Source: CAIWHR01 sp963811685 (GTDB lineage Bacteria > Pseudomonadota > Gammaproteobacteria > Burkholderiales > Casimicrobiaceae). Taken from it: a stretch of 64,000 nucleotides of DNA. The first letter of the stretch is position 1, and each line of letters starts with the position of its first letter. A program made the translations under genes and the position numbers. Shown here piece after piece: positions 45,621 to 54,295 of the stretch. Where the stretch lies: assembly GCA_963811685.1 (NCBI GenBank), contig CAWESK010000004.1, positions 1-64,000 of the forward strand. The letters run 5' to 3'. The notes beneath the pieces are model-generated. The model was not told the origin of the DNA, did no database searches, and saw only the letters and a list, made by a program, of their open reading frames with translations.

Positions 45621-47343
45621 TCAGCCGAACCCCGGATTCCCGGTCACGCCCTCCATCGTCGGCAGGTTGAGCGCGAGCGGCGGAATCGATTTTTTCGCGC
45701 GCAGGTAACGAGTCATCACGTCCCAGATCGGCTCGCCGCCGGCGGCGCGCGCCTCCGCGGACACCGGTGCCCAGCCCGCGACCTTGTACGTCCGCGCCGC
45801 GTCGAGCGGCTTGCCGCGCAGCGTCATCCGCGTGATGCGGCGGCCCATCGCCGCTCCCGGATCGATCGTGTACCCGAGGCCGCCGACGCGAACCATGTCG
45901 CCGCCTTGCTGGTAGTACGGATCGGGATTGAAGAGGTTGTCGGCGACATCCTCGAGGATCGTCTTGATCGTCTCGCCGGTCAGCTCGTTCACCGTGACGT
46001 GGGGGTAGGTGATCGCCGTCTGATCCATCAGATGCTCGAGCGTGATGGCCTCGCCGGGCAGCAGCGACGTGCCCCAGCGAAAGCCCGGCGAAAAGGCGAT
46101 CTCCGCGTTCTTTTCCGCCATCAGCCCATCGAGGATCAGCTGGTCCACCGTCCCGTTGAAATTGCCGCGGCGATAGAGCAGCCCCTCCGTTGTCGCCAGC
46201 CTCTCGCCGAGTTGCGCGACATACGGCAGCGCGTGACTTCGTTATCAACGCACTCATCTCGGGATCGGCCGGGAGCAGCTCGCTGAACACCGGCAGCAGC
46301 CGATAGCGGAAATCGGCCACCTTGCCGCCTTTGACGTCGAGATCGAGCACCGCGAGGAACTTGCCGTTGCTGCCGGCATTGGTGACGAGCGTCCTGCCGC
46401 CGCGGTTCGCGACTATCGTCGGCTGCGGCACGCCGTCGTGCGTGTGCCCGCCCAGGATCGCGTCGATCCCCGTCACCCGCGAGGCGAGCTTCAGGTCGAC
46501 GTCCATGCCGTTGTGCGACAGCAGCACGACGGCCTGCGCGCCCTTCGCGCGCGCATCGTCGACGGCCTTCTGCATGTCGTCCTCGCGGATGCCGAACGTC
46601 CAGTCGGGGACGAAGTCGCGCGGATGGGCGATCGGTGTGTACGGAAACGCCTGGCCGACGATCGCGACGCGGATGCCGTTGACCGTGCGCAGCGCATACG
46701 GCGCGAATACCGGGTCGCCGAAGTCGGCGGTCCTCACGTTCTGCGCGATGAATTCGATCTTCCCCGCGAAGTCCCTGTCGATGATCTGCTTGACGCGATC
46801 GGCGCCCAACGTGAATTCCCAGTGGCCGGTCGTGAGGTCGACGCCCAGCGCCTTTTGCGCGTCGACCATGTCCTGGCCTTTCGTCCACAGCGCCGTGGCC
46901 GACCCCTGCCAGGCGTCGCCGCCGTCGAGCAGCAGCGCGCCCGGCCGCGACGCCTTGAGCTTTTTCACCAGCGTCGCGAGATGCGCAAAGCCGCCGAGGC
47001 GGCCGTAGGCGCGCGCTGCCTGCGCGAAATCGAGATAGGTGAACGCGTGCGCATCTCGCGTGCCGGGCGCAATGCCGAAGCGGCGCAGCAGGAATTCGCC
47101 GACGAGGTGAGGCGGCTGCCCGTTCGCCGCGCCGATGCCGAGGTTGACGCTCGGCTCGCGGAAATGAACCGGCAAGAGTTGCGCATGGGTATCGGTGTAG
47201 TGCAGCAGGCTGACATTGCCGAAACGCTCGATGCCGTCGTAGAAGGACGCGCCCGCCGACAGGTCGAGCGCCGCGCGGCTGTCGACGGGCAGTCCGGCCG
47301 CGGCCGCCGCCGCGACGGCGTGGAGGAATTCGCGGCGGTTCAT
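45621..47343 (-). CDS. soxB: Thiosulfohydrolase SoxB (frameshifted as sequenced)
   Basis: It starts at ATG 47343 (MNRREFLHAVAAAAAAGLPV, Tat-like). The dinuclear Mn site motifs are HYTDTHAQLLPV, LLDGGDAWQGS, HNGMD and GGHTHDG; the 5'-nucleotidase C-terminal domain follows (YQQGGDMVRVGGLGY). One extra base near 46233-46236 separates the two domains. Total about 573 residues, the normal length. It hydrolyses the sulfate group from SoxY-bound cysteine S-thiosulfonate in the periplasm. It is followed within 29 bp by soxX (upstream) in the soxYZAXB operon. Confidence 0.93.
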
Positions 47344-47371
47344 CGCGCGGCGTCGCCCGAGCCGGGACGGG

Positions 47372-48004
47372 CTATTTGTTGACCGGCGAGTCCGGATCGA
47401 CGAGCAGCGCGACGACGTCCTTGATCTGCGCTTCGGTGAGAATGCCCTTGTGTCCGAACCGCGGCATGTTCGTGCACGCACTGTACGCTTCCGCGTTGAA
47501 TATCTTGCCGTAGGCGTACTTGCGCGTCTCGTCGCTGTAGCCGCGGCGCTTGCCGAACTGGTAGAGCGACGGGCCGATCGTGCCGAACGACAGCTCCTGC
47601 GGCGCGAGCTGATGGCACGCATAGCAATTCGCGCCCGCGGCAGCCTTCGGATCGTCCGAGTACTGCATCCCGCGGCCTTCCTGCGCGATCTTCTCGCCGT
47701 TCTTCCAGTCGCCGACGTACTTGCCGTCGGCGGGCCAGCGAATCGTCGCCAGGTTCTCCTGCTCGATGCGCGCCGCGACGTCCTTCGGCACCGTCTTCCC
47801 GGCGGGGAGACTGCACGCTTTCTGCGTGTCGTCCTGATCGAGGCGATCGAGCTTCGCCTGACCCTGATCCTTGAACGACGATTTCAGCACCGCCGCGGCC
47901 TTCGCGCTCACTTCGGCATCCGAGGGCGCGGTCGCGCAGCCTTGCAGCAGCCGCGGCAGCGCGAGCACGGCGACGACGACCAGCAAAAGCGAACGACGCG
48001 ACAT
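47372..48004 (-). CDS. soxX: Sulfur oxidation c-type cytochrome SoxX
   Basis: 210 residues with a hydrophobic signal ending in LLQGC, an apparent lipobox, followed by ATAPSDAEV. One heme site is CYACHQLAP, with the distal Met in CTNMPRFGHKG. The long N-terminal extension rich in Lys and Asp is typical of the betaproteobacterial form. It pairs with SoxA as the SoxXA cytochrome that couples thiosulfate to SoxY. In operon between soxA and soxB. Confidence 0.92.
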   Translation of the reverse strand: MSRRSLLLVVVAVLALPRLLQGCATAPSDAEVSAKAAAVLKSSFKDQGQAKLDRLDQDDTQKACSLPAGKTVPKDVAARIEQENLATIRWPADGKYVGDWKNGEKIAQEGRGMQYSDDPKAAAGANCYACHQLAPQELSFGTIGPSLYQFGKRRGYSDETRKYAYGKIFNAEAYSACTNMPRFGHKGILTEAQIKDVVALLVDPDSPVNK

Positions 48005-48018
48005 GGAGAAACCCTTCT

Positions 48019-48822
48019 TCAGCGCTTGATCGCGGGCGCGTCGAAGGCGGCGCCGTTGGCGTTGCGGGCGAGGAACATCGTCAGCGCGATCGAGGCGTCG
48101 GATGCGTACACGAGCTCGGGAAAACGCTGCTGGCGGAAGCAGTCGTTGAGCCGCCACTGGAACGTGCGGAGCTCGCCTTGCGACACGCGGTACGCCGGCC
48201 ATGTCGTGTAGGCCTTGCGCGCGCCTTCGGTGCTCGTGAGGTTGGGCAGGTCCTGCAGGCGGATCCGCTTGCCGTCGTCGCCGTGGCAGGTGGCGCACGC
48301 GAAATCGTGCGTGCCTCCGCGGTAATAGAACATCTTCTCGCCCAGGCGGTAGGCCTCCTGCTCCTGCGGGTGGGCCTGGGACACGTTCATCTTCACCCCG
48401 CGCGACTGCCCCGCCACATAGGCAACGAGCGCCTCGAGGTCGGACTTGCGGTCGGGGCCGCCGAACGGCCCCTTTTTCGCTTCGGCGTCGGTGAAGCCCT
48501 GCAAAGTCACCATGCAAAAGACGAGGCGCGTCTCCAGATCCTGCACGCGATCGGCATCGGCAAAATACTTGGGCAATTGCGCGTACGCGCCCTTGACCAC
48601 GCCGGGCCCCAGTCCAAGATCGCAGCGCTCGAGCGAGACGTTTTTCGGGCCGCGCGGGGATTTCCACAAGCCCTCGCCGCGCGCCTCCCACAGCTCGGCC
48701 GGATTGCCATCCTGCAGCGCCGCGCGGTATTTCGCGATTTCGTCGACGGCGCTGCCCTGCGCCAGCACGGACGCGGGGAGCAACGTGAGAGCGGCGAAGA
48801 GCGCGATAAGCGGCACGGACAT
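48019..48822 (-). CDS. soxA: Sulfur oxidation c-type cytochrome SoxA (monoheme type)
   Basis: 267 residues with a Sec signal ending SVLAQGSA. The single heme motif is CATCHGDDGK in the C-terminal domain; the N-terminal domain keeps Cys residues (LERCDLGLG, VFCMVTLQ) but no CXXCH, so this is the one-heme SoxA class. The C-terminal NDCFRQQRFPE contains the Cys that acts as an axial ligand/persulfide in other SoxA. It lies 14 bp before soxX. Confidence 0.92.
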   Translation of the reverse strand: MSVPLIALFAALTLLPASVLAQGSAVDEIAKYRAALQDGNPAELWEARGEGLWKSPRGPKNVSLERCDLGLGPGVVKGAYAQLPKYFADADRVQDLETRLVFCMVTLQGFTDAEAKKGPFGGPDRKSDLEALVAYVAGQSRGVKMNVSQAHPQEQEAYRLGEKMFYYRGGTHDFACATCHGDDGKRIRLQDLPNLTSTEGARKAYTTWPAYRVSQGELRTFQWRLNDCFRQQRFPELVYASDASIALTMFLARNANGAAFDAPAIKR

Positions 48823-48862
48823 CCGCACCCGATCCGCCGTTTCGCGCCCGCGCCGTCGGCGG

Positions 48863-49174
48863 TCAGCCGATGACCGCTTCGTCGGTCCGCTTCTCGCCAC
48901 GATTGTCCACCCAGGTGATCTGCACCTTCTCGCCCTTCGCGCCACCCTTGAACTTGAAGGCGAGAAACGGATTCTTGGCGACGGCCGGTCCCCATTGCGC
49001 CGACAGCACTGTCTTGCCGCCATACGTGGCCGTTACGGTCTGAATGAACCACGCGGGGACGATCTTGCCCTGCGCGTCCTTGCGCTGCCCGGTCTCCATT
49101 TCGTGGCTGATGATCGTCTTGACTTCGGTCGAATCACCGACCAGCGTGGCGCGGATTTTCATCGGATCTGGCAT
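48863..49174 (-). CDS. soxZ: Thiosulfate oxidation carrier complex protein SoxZ
   Basis: 103 residues. MKIRATLVGDSTEVKTIISH, ETGQRKDAQGKIVPAWFI and ITWVDNRGEKRTDEAVI are family blocks of the immunoglobulin-like SoxZ. It forms the heterodimer SoxYZ that carries sulfur intermediates. It lies 12 bp downstream of soxY. Confidence 0.94.
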   Translation of the reverse strand: MPDPMKIRATLVGDSTEVKTIISHEMETGQRKDAQGKIVPAWFIQTVTATYGGKTVLSAQWGPAVAKNPFLAFKFKGGAKGEKVQITWVDNRGEKRTDEAVIG

Positions 49175-49186
49175 GACGTCTTCTCC

Positions 49187-49660
49187 TCAACCGCCGCAGC
49201 CGCCGAGCGTGACCTTGATTTCCTTCGATGCCACGTAGTACTTGCCGTCGGCTTTCACCAGCGCGTAGACGTTCGACGTCTGCGCCATCTTCACGCGCGT
49301 CGAGATCGCGGGATCGGTGCCCGCCGGAATGTCGAAATTGGCGGTCAGCGTGCTCGGGTTCTTCTCGATCAGGATCGCGATGGCTTCGGTCTTCGGAATG
49401 GCGCTGACGATGCCGATCGGCACGACTGCGCCATTCTCGGCGATGTCCGGCGTCGACACGAACGTGATGTCCTTGCTCTGAGCCGGCGCGCCGATGCCCA
49501 GCGCCTTTTCCGCCTCGTCCACTGTCTTGGCCTCGAACGCCGACTTGTTCCACGCTTGCGCCAGCGCGTCCTCGGGCTTCAGCCAGCCGGCTGCGGCGAG
49601 CAGCGTGAAGAGCGTCACGCCGCCGCCCGACTTGAGCCATTCCCTGCGCGTCGTGTCCAT
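49187..49660 (-). CDS. soxY: Thiosulfate oxidation carrier protein SoxY
   Basis: 157 residues from ATG 49660 after GAGGAG. The Tat signal is TTRREWLKSGGGVTLFTLLA. The C-terminus ends LGGCGG, the swinging arm whose Cys155 covalently carries the thiosulfate-derived sulfur. It is the first gene of soxYZAXB. soxC, soxD, soxV and soxW are not in the window. Confidence 0.95.
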   Translation of the reverse strand: MDTTRREWLKSGGGVTLFTLLAAAGWLKPEDALAQAWNKSAFEAKTVDEAEKALGIGAPAQSKDITFVSTPDIAENGAVVPIGIVSAIPKTEAIAILIEKNPSTLTANFDIPAGTDPAISTRVKMAQTSNVYALVKADGKYYVASKEIKVTLGGCGG

Positions 49661-49750
49661 CCCGAATCTCCTCGAAGCGACGCCCCCGTTCGATCCGGGG
49701 GCCCCGGCGCAGCGCCGGTGCATCTCCATTCTAGCGCGGTCGGGCGCGGC

Positions 49751-50164
49751 CTAGTACGTCATGCACGCGGCGTTCAGGATTCCCACGGCCACCGCGATCG
49801 ACGCCAGCGTGGCGCTGCCCGCGACGCGACCCTGGCGAATGGATTCCGCGAAATGGGGAACGAGGCGCGAGACCACGAAATACACGACGAGCTGCGCGAG
49901 GAGCGCAACGACCGCCCAGGCCACCATGTCGGGCAAACTGACTGCGTGCGCCACCACGCTTGCGAGCGGCAGCGCGAGACCCAGGGTCGAGCCGCCGAGC
50001 GACACCGCGGCCGCGACGTTGCCCTCCCGGATCAGCCTGATTTCGTCGTACGGGGTCGCCCACGCGTACAGGCACAACGAAGCGGCAAGCAACGCCAGCG
50101 CGCTCGCGAAATACGCGGCGAATGCGGGCAGCGCGGCGAGCGATTGGCCGAGCGTCAGGTCCAT
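49751..50164 (-). CDS. DUF350 (UPF0719/YjfL-like) membrane protein
   Basis: 137 residues with four membrane segments, two in a repeat of two (FAAYFASALALLAASLCLYA ... VAAAVSLGGSTLGLALPLAS ... VAWAVVALLAQLVVYFVV ... SATLASIAVAVGILNAACM). The GNVAAAVSLGG segment is conserved. It sits next to a GspS-like ATP-grasp gene and a DUF1190 lipoprotein gene, the set found in the E. coli yjfL-yjfC-yjfM neighbourhood. Function unknown. Confidence 0.85.
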   Translation of the reverse strand: MDLTLGQSLAALPAFAAYFASALALLAASLCLYAWATPYDEIRLIREGNVAAAVSLGGSTLGLALPLASVVAHAVSLPDMVAWAVVALLAQLVVYFVVSRLVPHFAESIRQGRVAGSATLASIAVAVGILNAACMTY

Positions 50165-50176
50165 GGCGGCATCCTC

Positions 50177-51319
50177 TCAGACGAAATAATGCGGAACGAA
50201 GCGGCTCGTGTTGCGCGTGATCTCGCTTGCATCTTCGCGCAACCCGATGCCGGCGGGCTCGTCGCCGATGACCCACGAGCCGATGGTGACGTAGTCGTCG
50301 CCGAAGCGCGGGATCGGCACGTAAGCCTGGTAGACACGACCCTCGGCGCCGTAATCGCCGGGAGCGGCGATGGTCGCGCCGCCGTGGTGGATCGCGACGT
50401 TGGCGCCTTCGCGCGACAGCAGCGGCTTCTCGACCCAGTCGCCATCGATGACGCCCGGGTTGAACGATGCCGGAAGCAGATTCGCGTGCCCGGGAAAGAG
50501 CTCCCACAGGATCGGCAGCAGCCCCTTGTTCGACAGCAGCATCTTCCACGCGGGCTCGAGCACGCGTATCCGCGCTTCGAGCAGATGCGCGCCGAAGGCA
50601 TCGGCCGCCAGCCACTCCCACGGATAGAGTTTCGCGAGCACGGAAATCTCGACGTCGTCGAGATCGACGAAGGCGCCGGCATCGGCATTCCAGCCGATGT
50701 CCTCGACGGCGACGAACCTGGTCGTCACCCCTGCCTGCGTCGCGACATCGCGCAGATAATCGAGATTGCCGCAATCCTCCTCGCTGTCGCCGGCGCAGGT
50801 GAAATGCACGGGCGTGTTCGCCGACCACGTGACGCCGAGCGCCCGCCAGTTCGAGATCAGCTTCTCGTGCAGCGAGTTGAACTGGTCCGCGCGCGGCTCG
50901 CCGGGCAGGACGGCCTGCTGCAGCCAATGCCACTGCACGACCGACGCTTCCAGCAATGCTGTCGGCGTGTCGGCGTTGTATTCGAGGAGCTTGGGCGGCC
51001 CGCGGCCGTCGAACGCGAAGTCGAAGCGGCCCATGAGCGACGGCGTGCGCGCGCGCCAGGATGCGGCGACATGGTCGCGCCAGGCCGGCGGAATCGCGAG
51101 CTCGCCCATGCGTCCGTTGGCGACGATGTGCTCTGCGGCGTCGAGACAGCGTGCGGCGAGCTCCGCGGTGGCCGCTTCGAGCGTATCGACCTCATCGGCG
51201 GTGAAGCGGTAGCAGCGCGACTCGTCCCAGTACGTGCCGTCCATCGAGTGATAGGTGAAGCCCACGCTCTCGCATTGGGCGACCCAGTCGGAACGTGGTG
51301 CGCGCATCTCGCGGTCCAT
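50177..51319 (-). CDS. Glutathionylspermidine synthase-like ATP-grasp protein (YjfC/YgiC-like)
   Basis: 380 residues. GYTYHSMDG-like GFTYHSMDGTYWDES, MGRFDFAFDGRGPPKLLEYN (ATP-grasp metal-binding region), FNPGVIDGDWVEKPLLSREG and GSWVIGDEPAGIGLREDASE are those of the C-terminal synthetase domain of GspS. The N-terminal amidase of bifunctional GspS is absent. The family forms amide bonds to polyamines or peptides with ATP; the substrates of the short YjfC/YgiC forms are unproven. Its ATG shares one base with the stop of the DUF1190 gene. Confidence 0.88.
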   Translation of the reverse strand: MDREMRAPRSDWVAQCESVGFTYHSMDGTYWDESRCYRFTADEVDTLEAATAELAARCLDAAEHIVANGRMGELAIPPAWRDHVAASWRARTPSLMGRFDFAFDGRGPPKLLEYNADTPTALLEASVVQWHWLQQAVLPGEPRADQFNSLHEKLISNWRALGVTWSANTPVHFTCAGDSEEDCGNLDYLRDVATQAGVTTRFVAVEDIGWNADAGAFVDLDDVEISVLAKLYPWEWLAADAFGAHLLEARIRVLEPAWKMLLSNKGLLPILWELFPGHANLLPASFNPGVIDGDWVEKPLLSREGANVAIHHGGATIAAPGDYGAEGRVYQAYVPIPRFGDDYVTIGSWVIGDEPAGIGLREDASEITRNTSRFVPHYFV

Positions 51320-51681
51320 CACGATGCGCCCGCACCATGGGCGTGACCGCTCGCGCCGAAGCCGCCGCGCGTCGTGCTGTGCGTCCCGATGGCGGAACTT
51401 CCGGGCCGCGGCGGGCCCGCGTGATAACCGCTGCCCCACGACGAGCCGGTGGAATACGACGGGCCATACCAGTAGCTGCGCCGCCGGCCGCCCGCGTCCT
51501 GCGCGGGACCCTCGTCGCATTCCTTCGGATCGCGCCAGTCGGCGAGGCAGTCTTCCTTCGATGCATACACGTCGCGATGGTCCGGCGTCGACTGACCGGA
51601 GTCGCCGCAGCCCGCGATGGCGGCGGCGCCCAGAAGCACCAGCGTCACGCGCGCCGACGATTTGCGTGTACGATTTTGCAT
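51319..51681 (-). CDS. DUF1190-like (YgiB/YjfM-like) lipoprotein
   Basis: 120 residues. The lipobox is IAGC after LVLLGAAAIAG. A short conserved core (YASKEDCLADWRDPKECDEG) has paired Cys, and the tail is Gly/Ser/Tyr-rich (SYWYGPSYSTGSSWGSGYH). These match DUF1190 proteins, which are regularly coded beside GspS-like ATP-grasp proteins. It is coupled to that gene by a TGATG overlap. Probably an outer-membrane lipoprotein. Confidence 0.8.
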   Translation of the reverse strand: MQNRTRKSSARVTLVLLGAAAIAGCGDSGQSTPDHRDVYASKEDCLADWRDPKECDEGPAQDAGGRRRSYWYGPSYSTGSSWGSGYHAGPPRPGSSAIGTHSTTRGGFGASGHAHGAGAS

Positions 51682-51729
51682 CGCCCGCGCATCATAGCCG
51701 ATCGATTCGAAACGTCGCGAAAGACCCGC

Positions 51730-52379
51730 ATGCCGCGATCGCCGTCCGTTCCCTCCACCTTCGCCATGCGTCGTCGCGCGCTCGCGGTGCTGGGCTGCGT
51801 CCTCGCCGGCACCGCCGCGTGGCCGCTGCGCGCGCAGAAGACGTTGCGCCCGACGCCTGCGCAGACCGAAGGACCGTTCTATCCGCGGACGATCCCCGCC
51901 GAGCATGATACCGATTTGACCGAGATCGCCGGGCACCCGCCGGCCCAGGGAACGCGACTCTACCTCGCGGGGCGCGTTGTCAGTCGCGATGGAATATCGC
52001 ATCCGGGGCGACCGTCGAGCTCTGGCAATGCGATGTGTTCGGCCGCTACCACCATGTCGGCGACGAAGGCTCGCCGCGCGATGACGGCTTCCAGGGCTAC
52101 GGCGCCGCGACGACAGACGCCGAGGGCCGCTATGCGTTCAAGACGATCCGCCCGGTCGCGTATGGCGGGCGCGTCGCGCACCTGCATCTCAAGGTGCGCA
52201 CGGCCGGTGGCGCTGCGCTCACGACGCAGATCTACATCGAGGGTGATGCGGCCGACCGCGATCCCGTGCTCGCCTGGTCGCCGAAGGGCACGCGAGAGCA
52301 GCTGACGATGGCGCTCGCCCCTGCGCTCGGCCACGAAGCGGGCGCGCTCGCCGGCAACTTCGACATCGTTCTGCCGTAG
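51730..52379 (+). CDS. Intradiol ring-cleavage dioxygenase-like protein (frameshifted as sequenced)
   Basis: A signal-like start (MRRRALAVLGCVLAGTAAW within the N-terminus) is followed by the family opening TPAQTEGPFYPRTIPAEHD, and in the shifted frame by ATVELWQCDVFGRYHH ... FKTIRPVAYGGRVAHLHLKV. Tyr and His residues (YHH, HLH) are placed like the Fe(III) ligands of protocatechuate 3,4-dioxygenases. The break near 51993 is a one-base deletion (AAA to AA would restore IASGATVELW). An exported intradiol dioxygenase of unknown substrate, about 216 residues. Confidence 0.78.
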
Positions 52380-52385
52380 CGGTCG

Positions 52386-52676
52386 TCAGTGGATCGTCGC
52401 GGACGACAGCAGGCGCAATTGCGCGCCCGACTTCAGTCGATAGACGCCTTCGCCGAGATGCTGCGCGCCGTCGACGTCCTCGCGCGTAAGGGTGACTTCC
52501 GTGTCGCCGTTGCGTGCCTCGAGCACGATGTCGTCCGCGACCGTGTGGCGGTCGGGAACCCGCAGGTATTCGGTCAAGAACATGACGCCGTCGATCATGA
52601 CGTAGTCGGCGTCGGGCATTGCCGTGCCAAAGGTCATCGTTCTGCCGTTCGTCGCCATTCTCGTTGTCCCGCTCAT
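52386..52676 (-). CDS. Small protein of unknown function
   Basis: 96 residues if it starts at ATG 52676; an upstream start at 52757 would add 27 residues that look non-coding. The part ADYVMIDGVMFLTEYLRVPD, then VADDIVLEARNGDTEVTLTR and VYRLKSGAQLRLLSS has alternating strand character of a small beta fold. No family was recognised. It is convergent with the dioxygenase gene. Confidence 0.45.
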   Translation of the reverse strand: MSGTTRMATNGRTMTFGTAMPDADYVMIDGVMFLTEYLRVPDRHTVADDIVLEARNGDTEVTLTREDVDGAQHLGEGVYRLKSGAQLRLLSSATIH

Positions 52677-52826
52677 TGTCCAATTACCCACGGCGCGGGC
52701 CGCCGCACAAGGCGCCCCGATCATTCCCGACGTGGGGGCGCCGGGCAACGGCTTCAAGAGGTGTCCGGCGAGGTGGCGCCCGGCGTGAGGGGACGCCTGC
52801 GGCGAGGGGGTGCCGGTGGCCCGGGG

Positions 52827-53723
52827 TCAGCTGACGAGGCTGCGGACGAAATTGGGCAGCGCAAGAGCGGCGCGGTGCATGTCGCCGTTGTAATACTTGA
52901 GATCCGGAAGCCTGCGCTGCGCGATGCGCCGGTCGACTTCGCGCCCCGACAGACTCTTCGGGTCCAGCGTCTGCGATACGCACGCCATCATCCACAGGCC
53001 GCCGTAGAGCGGGATCGACGTGAGATAGGGCGTGACGAGCGGGAACGCGGCGCGCAGGCTGGCAAGGCAGGAGCGTATCCGCTCGGGATGCGCCACGGGA
53101 CTTGCGAGGTGCAGCGTCATCGCGCCGACGGGTTTGAGCCGCAGCGCGCACGCGCGGTAGAAATCGGGCGTGTACAGCGACTCCGAAGGGCCGCCCGGAT
53201 CGGTGAGATCGAGAACGATGAGATCGTACTGCTCCTCGACTTCGCGGATATGGTCGAAGCCATCGCCGATCTTCAGCGTGAGCCGGCCATCGTCGAGCGC
53301 GCCCTTGTGCACCGTCTGCAGATATTTGCGCGCGATGTCGACCACCGCGAGGTCGAGCTCGCAGAGCACGACGGACTTGAGCGACGGATGCTTCAGGAGC
53401 TCCTCCGCCGAGCCGCCGTCGCCGCCACCGACAATGAGCGCGCGCTCCGGACTCGGATGCGTCAACGCCGCCATGTGGACGAGGTTCTCGTGATAGAAGA
53501 ACTCGTCCATCTCGGACGTCATGAAATGGCCGTCGAGACGGAACAGCTTGCCGAAATGCGCGGTGTCGTGCACCTCGACCGCCTGGTGCGGCGAGCGGAA
53601 CTTCTCGAACTGGCGGGTCGAGCGGATGAAGAATCCCCACGCGTCGGTGAGGTATTCGGTCATGAGCCCGGGGGCGAGATCCTTGCCGCCGTCGCCGGGC
53701 GGGTTGCCCCTCTCCTCAGGCAT
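52827..53723 (-). CDS. speE: Polyamine aminopropyltransferase (spermidine synthase)
   Basis: 298 residues. The substrate site VGGGDGGSAEELLKH (decarboxylated-SAM loop), LDLTDPGG with the catalytic Asp, and LYTPDFYRACALRL are the spermidine-synthase core. It transfers an aminopropyl group from decarboxylated SAM to putrescine. Its ATG overlaps the end of speD by 8 bp, so the two are coupled. Confidence 0.93.
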   Translation of the reverse strand: MPEERGNPPGDGGKDLAPGLMTEYLTDAWGFFIRSTRQFEKFRSPHQAVEVHDTAHFGKLFRLDGHFMTSEMDEFFYHENLVHMAALTHPSPERALIVGGGDGGSAEELLKHPSLKSVVLCELDLAVVDIARKYLQTVHKGALDDGRLTLKIGDGFDHIREVEEQYDLIVLDLTDPGGPSESLYTPDFYRACALRLKPVGAMTLHLASPVAHPERIRSCLASLRAAFPLVTPYLTSIPLYGGLWMMACVSQTLDPKSLSGREVDRRIAQRRLPDLKYYNGDMHRAALALPNFVRSLVS

Positions 53724-54081
53724 CGGTCCCGCCGCGATGGATCGAATGAAAGCGCGTGCGCTGCGGCTTCAGCGCCGCCTCGAGCGCGCGGAACAGCCGT
53801 TCGGCCTTCGCGGTGTTGTCGGTCGCGAGATTGCACACGTAGACATCGACGGTGACGAATCCGTGCTCCGGCCACGTGTGGATCGCGAGATGCGATTCCG
53901 CGAGCAGCACCGTTCCCGTGACGCCCTGGGGAGAAAATTGATGGAACGCGTCGCCGACGACGGTCAGGCCCGCGGCGGTCGTGGCTTCGAGGCAAAGCGC
54001 GCGCAGCGCGTCGGCGCGCGTGAAGACGGGCGTGTCGGCGGGGCAGTCATACCATTCGCCCAACAGATGGATTCCGTCCAT
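53716..54081 (-). CDS. speD: S-adenosylmethionine decarboxylase proenzyme
   Basis: 121 residues from ATG 54081 after AGGGGG. The self-processing site is Glu62-Ser63 in LAESHLAIHTWPE, where cleavage converts Ser63 to the pyruvoyl group; the catalytic Cys lies in VDVYVCNLATD. It decarboxylates SAM to supply SpeE. It is divergent from the transketolase gene. SAM therefore feeds both this pathway and the riboswitch-regulated gene at 19.3 kb. Confidence 0.93.
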   Translation of the reverse strand: MDGIHLLGEWYDCPADTPVFTRADALRALCLEATTAAGLTVVGDAFHQFSPQGVTGTVLLAESHLAIHTWPEHGFVTVDVYVCNLATDNTAKAERLFRALEAALKPQRTRFHSIHRGGTDA

Positions 54082-54182
54082 CAGCCGCCCCCTGTTAAGA
54101 AAAAGCCCCACCCCGGTCGGCGACCGGTTGAGGGCATTCGCGCCATTGCGAAATCTGTCGACCTTTGATCGGATTGCAATTA

Positions 54183-54213
54183 TTGCACAGACGGCCGCCG
54201 GGCGCGATAGAAT
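54183..54213 (+). promoter_or_regulatory. Weak candidate promoter for the tkt cluster
   Basis: TTGCAC (54183-54188) and TAGAAT (54208-54213) are 19 bp apart in the AT-richer divergent spacer, 83 bp upstream of the transketolase ATG. The spacing is longer than ideal. Confidence 0.35.
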
Positions 54214-54295
54214 TTAGGGTTTTCGCGCGGGGTTCAAGCCGGTTTTTCCTTTCGCGCGCCTTCCGCAACCCTTCCCGACGTCGCCGACCGTTCCC

